Origin: Bacteroidales bacterium
GTDB lineage: Bacteria; Bacteroidota; Bacteroidia; Bacteroidales; UBA932
Assembly: GCA_016285175.1 (NCBI GenBank)
Contig: JAEEQF010000003.1
Span: 1-64,000 of the forward strand
Direction of reading: 5' to 3'
DNA length: 64,000 nucleotides
Both the position numbers and the translations under genes were made by a program. The notes beneath the pieces were generated by a model. The model did no database searches and had not been told where the DNA came from. It worked only from the letters and a program-made list of their open reading frames with translations. Below are positions 17,647 to 26,322 of this stretch, piece after piece. Within the stretch, counting starts at the first letter, position 1. Each line of letters starts with the position of its first letter.

Positions 17647-19032
17647 ATGAACCAGCGGACCTACATAGCCATAGACCTCAAGTCTTTCTACGCCTCTGCG
17701 GAATGCGTCGCACGGGGGCTGGACCCGCTTACCACCCATCTGGTAGTGGCCGATGAGAGCCGGACGGACAAAACCATCTGCCTGGCCGTGACGCCGGCCC
17801 TGAAGGCCTATGGCATCCCGGGCCGGGCGCGCCTGTTTGAGGTAAAACAGAAAGTGGCGCAGGTGAACGCAGCCCGCAGGCCAGGCACTCCCCTGCTGGA
17901 ATTCATGGCCGCACCGCCCCGGATGGCCTATTATGTGGAAGTGAGCAGCCGGATCTATGGTATCTACCTCCGTTTCATCGCCCCGGAAGACATCCATGTA
18001 TATTCCATCGACGAGGTGTTCATAGACGCCACGGATTACTTAACCCTGTACAAGACCACGGCGCACGAGCTGGCCATGCGGCTTATCCGGGAAGTGCTTG
18101 AGGAGACCGGGATTACGGCCACCGCCGGCATCGGCCCCAACCTGTACCTGTGCAAGGTGGCCATGGACGTGGAGGCCAAGCACCGGGAGGCGGACAAGGA
18201 CGGGGTACGCATAGCCGAACTGGACGAAATGAGCTACCGGCAGAAGTACTGGAGCCACCGCCCCCTGACGGACTTCTGGCGTATCGGCCGCGGGACGGAG
18301 GCGCGCCTGCAGAAGCTGGGTCTCTGGACCCTGGGGGACGTGGCCCGCTGCTCGCTGCGGAACGAGGAGCTCCTGTACAAGGCCTTTGGCGTGAATGCGG
18401 AACTGCTCATCGACCACGCCTGGGGCTGGGAGCCCTGCACCATGGCCGATATCAAATCCTATCGGCCCGAAGGCAGCAGCCTTTCCAACGGACAGGTCCT
18501 TTCGCGCCCCTATCCTTATGAGCAGGCGGCAACGATAGTGCGGGAAATGACGGACTGGTTGGCACTGTGCCTGGTGGAAAAGAAACTGGTCACGGACCAG
18601 ATAGTGCTGCATGTGGGCTACGAAAGCGGCACGCCTGCGGGATTCAAAGGAGCCATGGTGACCGACTGGTACGGGCGCGCCACCCCGAAACCGGCCCACG
18701 GCAGCATCAACCTGGACTTCCCCACCTCTTCCACCACCCTTATCTTGCATGCCATGATGGAGCTGTTCCAGCGGATTGTAGATCCGGAACTCAATGTCCG
18801 GCGCATCTATGTAGTGGCCTCCCATGTCAAGGATGAAAGAGAGGTGGAAGGCCGCCAGATGAGTCTATTTGACGAAGACGCCATAGACCTGGAGAAAGAG
18901 CGCCGGCAACAGGAAGCCATCCTGGCCATACGGAAAAAATTCGGCAAGAACGCCATCCTCAAGGGGATGAACTTCGAAGAAGGCGCCACCGGGCGCGAGC
19001 GCAACAGACAGATAGGAGGACACAAGGCATGA
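17647..19032 (+). CDS. Y-family DNA polymerase (UvrX/UmuC-like)
   Basis: A 461-residue translesion DNA polymerase. Catalytic acidic residues are visible in AIDLKSFYASAE (D10) and YSIDEVFIDATDY (D/E near residues 121-122). Helix-hairpin-helix thumb elements and a C-terminal little-finger domain follow. The opening (YIAIDLKSFYASAECVARGLD, then ESRTDKTICLAVTPALK) resembles the UvrX/YqjW type common in Clostridia and other Firmicutes more than ordinary DinB. The next gene, overlapping by 4 bp, is a YolD-like protein, the usual Firmicutes companion. Transfer from a Firmicute is therefore likely. Damage control is probable, but no LexA box is recognisable. Confidence 0.92.
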   Translation: MNQRTYIAIDLKSFYASAECVARGLDPLTTHLVVADESRTDKTICLAVTPALKAYGIPGRARLFEVKQKVAQVNAARRPGTPLLEFMAAPPRMAYYVEVSSRIYGIYLRFIAPEDIHVYSIDEVFIDATDYLTLYKTTAHELAMRLIREVLEETGITATAGIGPNLYLCKVAMDVEAKHREADKDGVRIAELDEMSYRQKYWSHRPLTDFWRIGRGTEARLQKLGLWTLGDVARCSLRNEELLYKAFGVNAELLIDHAWGWEPCTMADIKSYRPEGSSLSNGQVLSRPYPYEQAATIVREMTDWLALCLVEKKLVTDQIVLHVGYESGTPAGFKGAMVTDWYGRATPKPAHGSINLDFPTSSTTLILHAMMELFQRIVDPELNVRRIYVVASHVKDEREVEGRQMSLFDEDAIDLEKERRQQEAILAIRKKFGKNAILKGMNFEEGATGRERNRQIGGHKA

Positions 19033-19235
19033 CACCGTACGACGACATCATCGGCCTGGAGCACCCCACATCCAGGCGGCATCCCCGGATGTCCCTTTCC
19101 GACAGGGCCGCCCAGTTCTCCTCCTTCGCCGCCCTCCGGGGCTTCGAAGAGGAGATTGACCATACCCTGGAGGAAAGGCTGGCGGAAGCGCCTCCGGACC
19201 CGGAAGATGCTTTTTATGAGATTAGGGATGAATAA
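19029..19235 (+). CDS. YolD-like protein, partner of Y-family polymerase
   Basis: A 68-residue protein starting in an ATGA overlap with the polymerase. It keeps the family core PRMSLSDRAAQFSSFAAL (residues 20-37), which closely follows the YolD-like proteins paired with UvrX polymerases in Firmicutes. It is thought to help or control the polymerase, but the mechanism is not established. The second half is acidic and poorly conserved. It was probably acquired together with the polymerase. Confidence 0.8.
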   Translation: MTPYDDIIGLEHPTSRRHPRMSLSDRAAQFSSFAALRGFEEEIDHTLEERLAEAPPDPEDAFYEIRDE

Positions 19236-19250
19236 TTGCCGGGAATTTGT

Positions 19251-19258
19251 TAAATTTG
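19251..19258 (+). promoter_or_regulatory. -7 promoter box of pgi
   Basis: TAAATTTG fits TAnnTTTG 32 bp before the pgi ATG. A TTG lies too close (12 bp) to be a proper -33 element, so confidence is moderate. Confidence 0.45.
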
Positions 19259-19290
19259 TAGGATAGATAATTATTATAAACCACTATACT

Positions 19291-20628
19291 ATGCTTAAAC
19301 TCAATGTGAAAGGCTGTGAATCCTTTGTGGATGCCGCCAAGTATGATTCCTATGTAAAGAAAGCCCTGCATGCTTTTGACGTACTGGAAAGCGAAAAAGG
19401 CGCCGGCAACGATTTCCTGGGCTGGAAGCACCTGCCTTCAGAAGTCCCCGCCAGCATGCTCCGTGAAATCGAGGACATCCGGGCCGACTGGGCCGGCAGG
19501 GGCGTGAACCTGGTCATCGCCATCGGCATCGGCGGAAGCTATCTGGGAGCCAAGTGCGTAATCGAGGCCCTCAGCCACAACTTCGGCAAGCAGCTCAAGA
19601 AAAAGGACGCACCGGAGGTGGTCTTCGCGGGAAACAACCTTTCGGAAGAATACCTGGCCGAACTGATGGACCTTGCCCAGGAGCGCAACGTGGCCTGCAT
19701 CGTTATTTCCAAGAGCGGCACCACCACGGAACCCGCCGTGGCCTTCCGCATCGTGAAGCAGTTCATTGAAGAGAAATACGGCAAGGCAGAAGCCGCCATC
19801 CGCATCGTGGCCATTACGGACGCCAAGCGGGGCGCCCTCAAGACCCTGAGCAACCAGGAAGGCTATAAGACTTTCGTGGTTCCGGACAATGTGGGCGGAC
19901 GTTTCAGCGTACTCACCCCGGTGGGCCTGCTGCCCATCGCCGCCGCCGGCCTGGACGTGAAGGCCCTGCTGGAAGGCGCCCGGGAAGCGGAGAAAAAACT
20001 GGCTGTAAAGGACGAGGAGAATCCCGCCGTGGTATATGCCGCCATGCGCAACTACCTGTTCAGCGAACTGGACAAGAAGGTGGAGATCCTGGTAAACTAC
20101 AATCCCAAGCTCACCTATGTGGCCGAATGGTGGAAGCAGCTTTACGGTGAATCAGAAGGCAAGGACGGCACCGGCATCTTCCCCGCCAGCGTGAACAATA
20201 CGGCCGACCTGCACTCCATGGGCCAGTTCATCCAGGAAGGTTCCCGCGTGATGTTCGAGACCGTGCTGCACGTGGAAAAGGCCCAGCGCAGCGTTGTGAT
20301 CGAGGCCGATGAGCAGAATCTGGACCAGCTGAATTTCCTCTCCGGCAAGCATGTGGAGCACTGCAACCACATGGCCGAACTGGGTACCAGGCTGGCGCAC
20401 ATAGACGGCGGCGTTCCCCAGATTGAGGTGTCCTTTGAAAAGGTGGACGCCTACAACCTGGGTTGCCTGCTCTATTTCTTCGAATTCGCCTGCGGCGTAA
20501 GCGCCTATGCCCTGGGGGTGAATCCTTTCAACCAGCCCGGCGTAGAGGCCTACAAGAAGAACATGTTCGCCCTGCTGGAAAAGCCCGGTTACGAAGAGGC
20601 CACCAAGGCCATCAAACAGCGCCTTTAA
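19291..20628 (+). CDS. pgi: Glucose-6-phosphate isomerase
   Basis: Phosphoglucose isomerase (445 aa), interconverting glucose-6-phosphate and fructose-6-phosphate. It belongs to the shorter bacterial type. The sugar-phosphate SIS motifs are present: IGIGGSYLGAK near residues 75-85 and ISKSGTTTEPA near residues 140-150. It stands next to the pectin locus, whose final products enter glycolysis at triose level. Its 3' end overlaps that of eda by 17 bp in convergent orientation, so the two transcripts are complementary at their ends. Confidence 0.97.
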   Translation: MLKLNVKGCESFVDAAKYDSYVKKALHAFDVLESEKGAGNDFLGWKHLPSEVPASMLREIEDIRADWAGRGVNLVIAIGIGGSYLGAKCVIEALSHNFGKQLKKKDAPEVVFAGNNLSEEYLAELMDLAQERNVACIVISKSGTTTEPAVAFRIVKQFIEEKYGKAEAAIRIVAITDAKRGALKTLSNQEGYKTFVVPDNVGGRFSVLTPVGLLPIAAAGLDVKALLEGAREAEKKLAVKDEENPAVVYAAMRNYLFSELDKKVEILVNYNPKLTYVAEWWKQLYGESEGKDGTGIFPASVNNTADLHSMGQFIQEGSRVMFETVLHVEKAQRSVVIEADEQNLDQLNFLSGKHVEHCNHMAELGTRLAHIDGGVPQIEVSFEKVDAYNLGCLLYFFEFACGVSAYALGVNPFNQPGVEAYKKNMFALLEKPGYEEATKAIKQRL

Positions 20629-21280
20629 ACCAGCTTAAACATTTGGCACAGAGGTCGGAGACAGCTTTCCAGTCTCCGGCCTTTATGGTTTCCTTGGGGA
20701 AGAGTTTGGAGCCCATGCCCACGGCGGTGACACCGCTCCTGGCCCAGGCCGACAGGTTCTCTTCCGTAGGTTCCACGGCGCCGGTGCACATCACCATCGC
20801 CCAGGGAAGCGGGGCCAGGATGTTCTTCACGAAGGCGGGACCGCCAACGGTACCGGCCGGGAAAACCTTCACCAGGTCACAGCCACGCTCCTGGGCGTGG
20901 ACAATCTCTGTCACGGTGCCGCAGCCGGGGCTGTAGGGCACACCGCGGCGGTTGGCCAGGGTAATCACCTCGTCTACGCAGCAGGGGCTCACCAGGAAAT
21001 CGGCCCCCATCTGGATATAAAGGGCGGCGGTGGGCGCATCCAGGATGGTGCCGGCACCCAGGGCCATCTCCGGGCATTCCGCCCGTACGAAGGCCATCAG
21101 CTGCTCAAACACCTTGTGGGCGCCGTCGCCGCGGTTGGTGAACTCGAAGGCGCGGATGCCGCCGTCATAGCAGGCTTTCACCACCTTCTTGGTGAGTTCC
21201 ACATCGGCATTGTAGAATACCGGCACAATCCCGGTCCTGCGGATGATACCGATGGTATCGATCTTATTGAATTTTGCCAT
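20612..21280 (-). CDS. eda: KDPG/KHG aldolase
   Basis: A class I aldolase (222 aa) that splits 2-keto-3-deoxy-6-phosphogluconate into pyruvate and glyceraldehyde-3-phosphate. The Schiff-base lysine is in DLVKVFPAG near residue 136. ALGAGTILD and SPGCGTVTE are the other conserved loops. It is the last gene of the 26-kb pectin run and starts 4 bp after kdgK. No terminator is visible; transcription would run into the 3' end of pgi. Confidence 0.95.
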   Translation of the reverse strand: MAKFNKIDTIGIIRRTGIVPVFYNADVELTKKVVKACYDGGIRAFEFTNRGDGAHKVFEQLMAFVRAECPEMALGAGTILDAPTAALYIQMGADFLVSPCCVDEVITLANRRGVPYSPGCGTVTEIVHAQERGCDLVKVFPAGTVGGPAFVKNILAPLPWAMVMCTGAVEPTEENLSAWARSGVTAVGMGSKLFPKETIKAGDWKAVSDLCAKCLSWFKGAV

Positions 21281-21284
21281 AGTC

Positions 21285-22322
21285 TTATCTGCTTACTCTG
21301 CCACTGCCGCCGCCGGCCATCAGGCCTTCCACTTCGGAAACGGTTACGCGGTTGTAGTCGCCGGGAATGGTGTGTTTAAGGGCCGATGCGGCTGCGGCGA
21401 ATTCGATGGCCTGCTGGTCCGTGGGATAAGTGAGGAGGCCGTACAGGAGGCCGCCCATGAAGGAATCGCCGCCGCCCACGCGGTCCACGATGTGGGTAAT
21501 ATCGTACCGGCGGCTCTGCCAGAGGGTCTTTCCGTCAAAGAGCACGCCGCCCCAGGTGTTGTGGTTGGCGTTGATGGAGCCGCGGAGGGTGATAGCCACC
21601 TTCTTGCAGCGGGGGAAACGGGCCATCAGCTGACGGCAGACGCTTTCAAAGCGGCTCTGGTCAATTTCGCCTCCGGTCTTTTCGGCATCGAACCCTTCCG
21701 GCTTGATGCCGAATTCCTTCTCCGCATCTTCCTCGTTGCCCAGGATCAGGTCGCAGCCGGCCACCAGTTCCGGCATCACTTCGGCCGCGGTCTTGCCGTA
21801 ATTCCAGAGTTTCTTGCGGAAGTTGAGGTCGCAACTCACCTTCACGCCCATCTCGTTGGCCACCTTGATGGCTTCCAGGCAGGCATCGGCCGCACCCTGG
21901 CTCAGGGCAGGGGTGATGCCGGTCCAGTGGAACCAGTCGGCCCCTTTCAGGACTTCCCGCCAGTTCACCATACCCGGCATGATCTCCGAGACGGAGGAAT
22001 GGGCCCGGTCATAGACCACCTTGGAACCGCGGGCCACGGCGCCGGTCTCCAGGAAATAGATGCCCAGGCGCTCGCCGCCGTAGACCACACCGTCCAGATT
22101 GACGCCGAAACTGCGGAGTTCGGCCGCACACATGGCGGCGATGTCATTCTTGGGAAGGCGGGTGACAAAATGGGCGTCAATGCCGTAATTGGCCAGCGAA
22201 ACGGCCACGTTGGCCTCTCCGCCGCCAAAATTCACATCCAGCTGACGGGCCTGTGCAAAGCGCAGGTATCCCGGCGTGGAAAGGCGAAGCATCACTTCGC
22301 CGAAGGTTACTACTTTTGCCAT
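21285..22322 (-). CDS. kdgK: 2-keto-3-deoxygluconate kinase (PfkB family)
   Basis: A 345-residue ribokinase/PfkB-family kinase, expected to phosphorylate 2-keto-3-deoxygluconate to KDPG. The N-terminal GG switch (NFGGGEANVAV) and the C-terminal signature with catalytic Asp (DRVGGGDSFMGGLLYG) are present. The substrate is inferred from context: downstream of kduD/kduI and directly before eda. Confidence 0.92.
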   Translation of the reverse strand: MAKVVTFGEVMLRLSTPGYLRFAQARQLDVNFGGGEANVAVSLANYGIDAHFVTRLPKNDIAAMCAAELRSFGVNLDGVVYGGERLGIYFLETGAVARGSKVVYDRAHSSVSEIMPGMVNWREVLKGADWFHWTGITPALSQGAADACLEAIKVANEMGVKVSCDLNFRKKLWNYGKTAAEVMPELVAGCDLILGNEEDAEKEFGIKPEGFDAEKTGGEIDQSRFESVCRQLMARFPRCKKVAITLRGSINANHNTWGGVLFDGKTLWQSRRYDITHIVDRVGGGDSFMGGLLYGLLTYPTDQQAIEFAAAASALKHTIPGDYNRVTVSEVEGLMAGGGSGRVSR

Positions 22323-22338
22323 ATCGTTACTGTTTATA

Positions 22339-23181
22339 TTATCTTAAATCCTTGGTGGCACACCAGTCCATATCGTTGTAATCGTCGTTCTCTCCGCACA
22401 TTCCCCAGATGAAGGTATAGTTGCGGGTGGCGCAGGCGCTGTGGATGCTCCACTGGGGGGAGATCACCGCCTGTTCGTTGTGCATCCAGATGTGACGGGT
22501 TTCCTGCGGTTCGCCCATAAAGTGGCAGACGGCGGCATCTTCCGGCACCTCGAAATAGAAATAGACCTCCATCCGGCGGTTGTGCGTATGGGCCGGCATG
22601 GTGTTCCAGGTACTGCCGGGAGCCAGTTCGGTCATACCCATCTGCAGCTGGCAGCAGGGTACTACCTCCTTCACCAGCAGGCGGTTGATGGTGCGTTCGT
22701 TGGATTCTTCCAGGCTGCCCAGGTGCATTACCACGGCGTCTTTCTTGGACACCTGCTTCACCCCGGTCTCACGATGGGCCGTGGCGGAACAGAAGTAGAA
22801 ATGCGCCGGATGCTCCGGGTCCACGCTCCTGAACGTAACGTGCCGGTTCCCCCGGCCCACATAGAGCGCCTCCTTGAAGGGGATGGTGTATTCCTCCTCC
22901 CCTACTTTCACTACACCGGTGCCGCCCACGTTGATGATGCCCAGTTCGCGGCGCTGGGTAAAGAAATCGGCCCTGAGGATCTCGGGTGCGCTGAGCAGCA
23001 GGTCTTCCTTCACGGGGACGGCGCCGCCGGTGATGATGCGGTCGAACATGGAATAGACCATATTGATCTCATCGGCCACCATCAGTCTCTCCACCAGATA
23101 TTCCTGGCGGAGCCGCTGCGTGTCGTAATGCTTGGCATCCAGGTTTCCGGAGGCCTGTCTCACTTCACAATGGATTTTCAT
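22339..23181 (-). CDS. kduI: 5-dehydro-4-deoxy-D-glucuronate isomerase
   Basis: KduI (280 aa), a double cupin that isomerises the unsaturated-uronate breakdown product 5-keto-4-deoxyuronate to 2,5-diketo-3-deoxygluconate. The zinc-binding histidines and glutamate are in PAHTHNRRMEVYFYFE (about residues 196-211). The length is normal. It sits 15 bp after kduD and acts on the product of the PL1/GH105 lyase branch of this locus. Confidence 0.97.
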   Translation of the reverse strand: MKIHCEVRQASGNLDAKHYDTQRLRQEYLVERLMVADEINMVYSMFDRIITGGAVPVKEDLLLSAPEILRADFFTQRRELGIINVGGTGVVKVGEEEYTIPFKEALYVGRGNRHVTFRSVDPEHPAHFYFCSATAHRETGVKQVSKKDAVVMHLGSLEESNERTINRLLVKEVVPCCQLQMGMTELAPGSTWNTMPAHTHNRRMEVYFYFEVPEDAAVCHFMGEPQETRHIWMHNEQAVISPQWSIHSACATRNYTFIWGMCGENDDYNDMDWCATKDLR

Positions 23182-23196
23182 AGCATCTCCTCCCCA

Positions 23197-24000
23197 TTAT
23201 TGCGGCTGCTTGCCAATGTAGGCCAGGATACCGCCGTCCACATAAAGGATGTGTCCGTTCACCGCATCCGAAGCGTGCGAGGCCAGGAACACGGCGGGAC
23301 CGCCCAGCTCGGAAGGGTCCAGCCAGCGGCCGGCGGGCGTCTTGGCGCAGATGAAGCTGTCGAAAGGATGCCGGCTTCCGTCGGGCTGCCTTTCGCGCAG
23401 GGGAGCCGTCTGCGGCGTGGCGATGTAGCCGGGGCCGATGCCGTTGCACTGGATGTTGTATTCGCCGTATTCGGAGCAGATGTTGCGGGTGAGCATCTTG
23501 AGGCCGCCCTTGGCAGCCGCATAGGCCGACACGGTCTCACGGCCCAGTTCACTCATCATGGAGCAGATGTTGATAATCTTTCCTTCCCGGCGTTCCATCA
23601 TTTCGGGAAGGACGGCCGACGACACGATGAACGGGCCCACCAGGTCGATATCGATGACCTGCTGGAATTCGGCCCGCTTCATCTCGTGCATGGGAATGCG
23701 CTTGATGATGCCGGCATTGTTCACCAGAATGTCAATCTGGCCCACTTCGGCATGGATTCTCTCCACCAGGGCCTTCACGTCATCTTCCTTGGTTACGTCG
23801 CAGACATAACCTTTCACATTGCTGATGCCGGCCTCTTTGTAGTTGTCCAGGCCGCGCTGCAGCGCCTGCTCGCTGATGTCGTTGAAAATGATATTCTTTA
23901 TACCGGCCGCCACAAAGGCCTTGGCAATGTTGAAGCCGATGCCGTAGGAAGCTCCGGTAATCCAGGCGTTCTTGCCTTCAAGGGAAAATGGATTGTTCAT
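23197..24000 (-). CDS. kduD: 2-deoxy-D-gluconate 3-dehydrogenase (SDR)
   Basis: A short-chain dehydrogenase (267 aa) that reduces 2,5-diketo-3-deoxygluconate to 2-keto-3-deoxygluconate. The nucleotide-binding TGASYGIG (residues 15-22), NNAGI and the active-site Y-AAA-K near residues 160-164 are intact. Many such SDRs are annotated as gluconate 5-dehydrogenase. The kduI neighbour makes the KduD role the better call. Confidence 0.92.
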   Translation of the reverse strand: MNNPFSLEGKNAWITGASYGIGFNIAKAFVAAGIKNIIFNDISEQALQRGLDNYKEAGISNVKGYVCDVTKEDDVKALVERIHAEVGQIDILVNNAGIIKRIPMHEMKRAEFQQVIDIDLVGPFIVSSAVLPEMMERREGKIINICSMMSELGRETVSAYAAAKGGLKMLTRNICSEYGEYNIQCNGIGPGYIATPQTAPLRERQPDGSRHPFDSFICAKTPAGRWLDPSELGGPAVFLASHASDAVNGHILYVDGGILAYIGKQPQ

Positions 24001-24011
24001 ATAGTGCGATA

Positions 24012-24869
24012 TTATTGTTCATCAACTAATCTAAACCAGTCGGAAGCCTCCTTGATGAGACCTTTGGACCAGCAGGACCCAAACTTGTAACGGAAGGGTT
24101 CGCCGCTGGTGACCGTCCTCACGCAGAGGCCGTGGACACCGTCATCGGTCACATAGGAATACTCTCCGTCCTCAAGGATCACAGCCACGCCCAGCATACC
24201 GTCCTCCGGCTCTATACTCTGGTCGGAGGCAGGTTCCCAGATGGCGTAGCGGTCATCGGAGAGACGCTCCTCCGGTTCCGGGTTCTGGGCTGGATGGCGG
24301 TTCACGCCGGCGGCAATCTCCAGGGTTTCGGTACCGGTGAAAGTATAGGTATCCTCCACGTCACAGAAATAGCTGTCTGCCACCACCGTAACCTTCTTGT
24401 CCAGGGAGACCGTCCAGTCTTCGGCAGCCTCCCAGGCAGGATAATGGAGCACGAACACCACTTTTTCCGGGGTCTCTTCCAGGATGTCGTAGGAACGGTA
24501 GTTGGTGGGAGGCAGGGAGAGCTGCCCGTTCACCAGCGGGGCCGATGCACCGCCGCCCAGCGAAACGGACACCTTGTAACAGTCCTTTCCGCCATGGTTG
24601 TGGTGATAGTAGTCGGGGTCTTCCATAGCGCCCTTGTACCACTGGTCGGCCACCAGTTTTCCGGGGAGTTTCACCCAGATGTCGATGCCGGGAGAGGTGG
24701 GATTGCCTTCCAGGGCCTTGCCGTAAAAGCGTCCGGCCACCAGGTTGTTCTCGAAGACGAAGTCATCGGAGCGTTCGGGAACATAGCGCGCCATCACCTT
24801 CGGCTCCGGGGCGGACTTGCAGCCCGCCAGGGCCAGGAGCAGCGCAGAGAGGATAAGCAACTTCTTCAT
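24012..24869 (-). CDS. DUF4861 family lipoprotein
   Basis: A 285-residue lipoprotein (lipobox LALAGC, Cys17) of the DUF4861 family, found mainly in Bacteroidetes pectin and uronate loci. It is predicted mostly beta-stranded and carries conserved aromatic and charged stretches (DIWVKLPGKLVADQWY, DPDYYHHNHGGKDCYKVS, AAGVNRHP). The fold and activity are unknown to me. A sugar-binding or mutarotase/lyase-like role on uronates is conceivable from context only. It lies between the hexuronate transporter and kduD with 1- and 11-bp gaps. Confidence 0.82.
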   Translation of the reverse strand: MKKLLILSALLLALAGCKSAPEPKVMARYVPERSDDFVFENNLVAGRFYGKALEGNPTSPGIDIWVKLPGKLVADQWYKGAMEDPDYYHHNHGGKDCYKVSVSLGGGASAPLVNGQLSLPPTNYRSYDILEETPEKVVFVLHYPAWEAAEDWTVSLDKKVTVVADSYFCDVEDTYTFTGTETLEIAAGVNRHPAQNPEPEERLSDDRYAIWEPASDQSIEPEDGMLGVAVILEDGEYSYVTDDGVHGLCVRTVTSGEPFRYKFGSCWSKGLIKEASDWFRLVDEQ

Positions 24870-24870
24870 A

Positions 24871-26322
24871 TTACACCTCCACGGGTTTATACTTGGGAAC
24901 CAGGCTCTTCATGATGCTCCAGGCAATCAGGTACGCCAGGCCGCAGAAGCAGAACATGATGAAGTATCCCGCAGGCTTGCCTTCGAAGCCCATGAAGGTG
25001 AAGGCGGAACCGGCGTTTTCGGCATAGGTGAACAGTTCACCTGCCACCTTCTGGATAATCATGGAGCCGATACCGCCCGCCATGGCGCCGATACCGGTGA
25101 TGGTGGCGATGGTGCTCTTGGGGAACATGTCACCGATGGTGGAGAACAGGTTGGCGCTCCAGGCCTGATGCCCCGCACCGGCCAGGCCGATGAGGATGGC
25201 CGGCCACCAGGGGTTGTTCAGGCTGATGCCCAGCGGCTGCGCAAAGAGCGCCGCAATGGGGAAGAAGGCGAAGATGAGCATAGCCAGCATACGTCCGCTA
25301 TAAGGATGCATCCCCTTCTTCTCCACAAACAGTTTGGGCAGGTATCCACCGAAGATGGAAATCACCGTCACAATGGCGTACAGCGTGAAAATAAGCCCCT
25401 GGCCCAGGCCGGAAGTGGCCGGAGCGTGGAACTGGTTGCTGAAGTAGGACGGAGCCCAGAACAGGAAGAACCACCATACGCCGTCGGTGAAGAACTTTCC
25501 AGTGATGAAGGCCCAGGTCTGCTTGTACTTGAAGCACTGGAGCATAGGGATGGACTTTTCCTGCGCCAGGGCGGCCTTTTCGGCTGCCTCGGCGGCGTCG
25601 TCCTGGTGGATATACTCCATCTCGGCTTCGTTCACGTGCTTGGATTCCTCGGGCTTGTCGTACATGAAGGCCCAGAAGAACATCCAGATGAAGCCCAGGC
25701 CGCCGATGATGATGAAGGCCCATTCCCAGCCGAAGGCCTTGGCCAGCGGCGGAATGCACAGCGGAGCAGCCAGGGCGCCCACGGAGGCACCTGCATTGAA
25801 GATGGAGGTGGCAAAGGCCCGGTCCTTCTTGGGGAAGTATTCGGCCGTCACCTTGATGGCCGCCGGGAAGTTGCCCGCCTCACCCAGCGCCAGGATGCCC
25901 CGGCACAGGAGAAAGAGCCATACCGATGTAGTAGAGACGGCCAGGGCGGCATTGGAGCCGATTTCCACGGCGCGCATCGCAGACACGGAATCCATGCCGG
26001 TGAGGTGGGCGGTGGCCCAGCCGCAGGCGGCGTGAAGGCACGCACCGCCGGACCATACGCCGATGGCGATCAGATAGCCCTTCTTGGTGCCCATCCAGTC
26101 TACGAACTTGCCGGCGAACAGGCAGGCGATGGCGTAGAAGATGGAGAAGAAAGAGGTAATGGTACCGTAATTGGCATCGGTCCAATGGAATTCCGGCTTG
26201 ATGAATTCCTCATAGGTGAGGGACAGCACCTGGCGGTCCAGGTAGTTCACCGTGGTGGCCACGAAAAGCAGCGAGCACAGCCACCAGCGCCAGTTGGTCA
26301 TTAATTTCTTAGTAGTACTCAT
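24871..26322 (-). CDS. MFS hexuronate transporter (ExuT-type)
   Basis: A 483-residue major-facilitator transporter of the anion:cation symporter family, the ExuT/hexuronate group. It has twelve predicted membrane helices, the family opening NYLDRQVLSLT, the loop motif GKFVDWMGTKKG and a central cytoplasmic loop of about 50 residues. It should import galacturonate or glucuronate from the periplasm into the cytoplasm for UxaC. The start codon coincides with the end of uxaB (1-bp overlap). Confidence 0.92.
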   Translation of the reverse strand: MSTTKKLMTNWRWWLCSLLFVATTVNYLDRQVLSLTYEEFIKPEFHWTDANYGTITSFFSIFYAIACLFAGKFVDWMGTKKGYLIAIGVWSGGACLHAACGWATAHLTGMDSVSAMRAVEIGSNAALAVSTTSVWLFLLCRGILALGEAGNFPAAIKVTAEYFPKKDRAFATSIFNAGASVGALAAPLCIPPLAKAFGWEWAFIIIGGLGFIWMFFWAFMYDKPEESKHVNEAEMEYIHQDDAAEAAEKAALAQEKSIPMLQCFKYKQTWAFITGKFFTDGVWWFFLFWAPSYFSNQFHAPATSGLGQGLIFTLYAIVTVISIFGGYLPKLFVEKKGMHPYSGRMLAMLIFAFFPIAALFAQPLGISLNNPWWPAILIGLAGAGHQAWSANLFSTIGDMFPKSTIATITGIGAMAGGIGSMIIQKVAGELFTYAENAGSAFTFMGFEGKPAGYFIMFCFCGLAYLIAWSIMKSLVPKYKPVEV

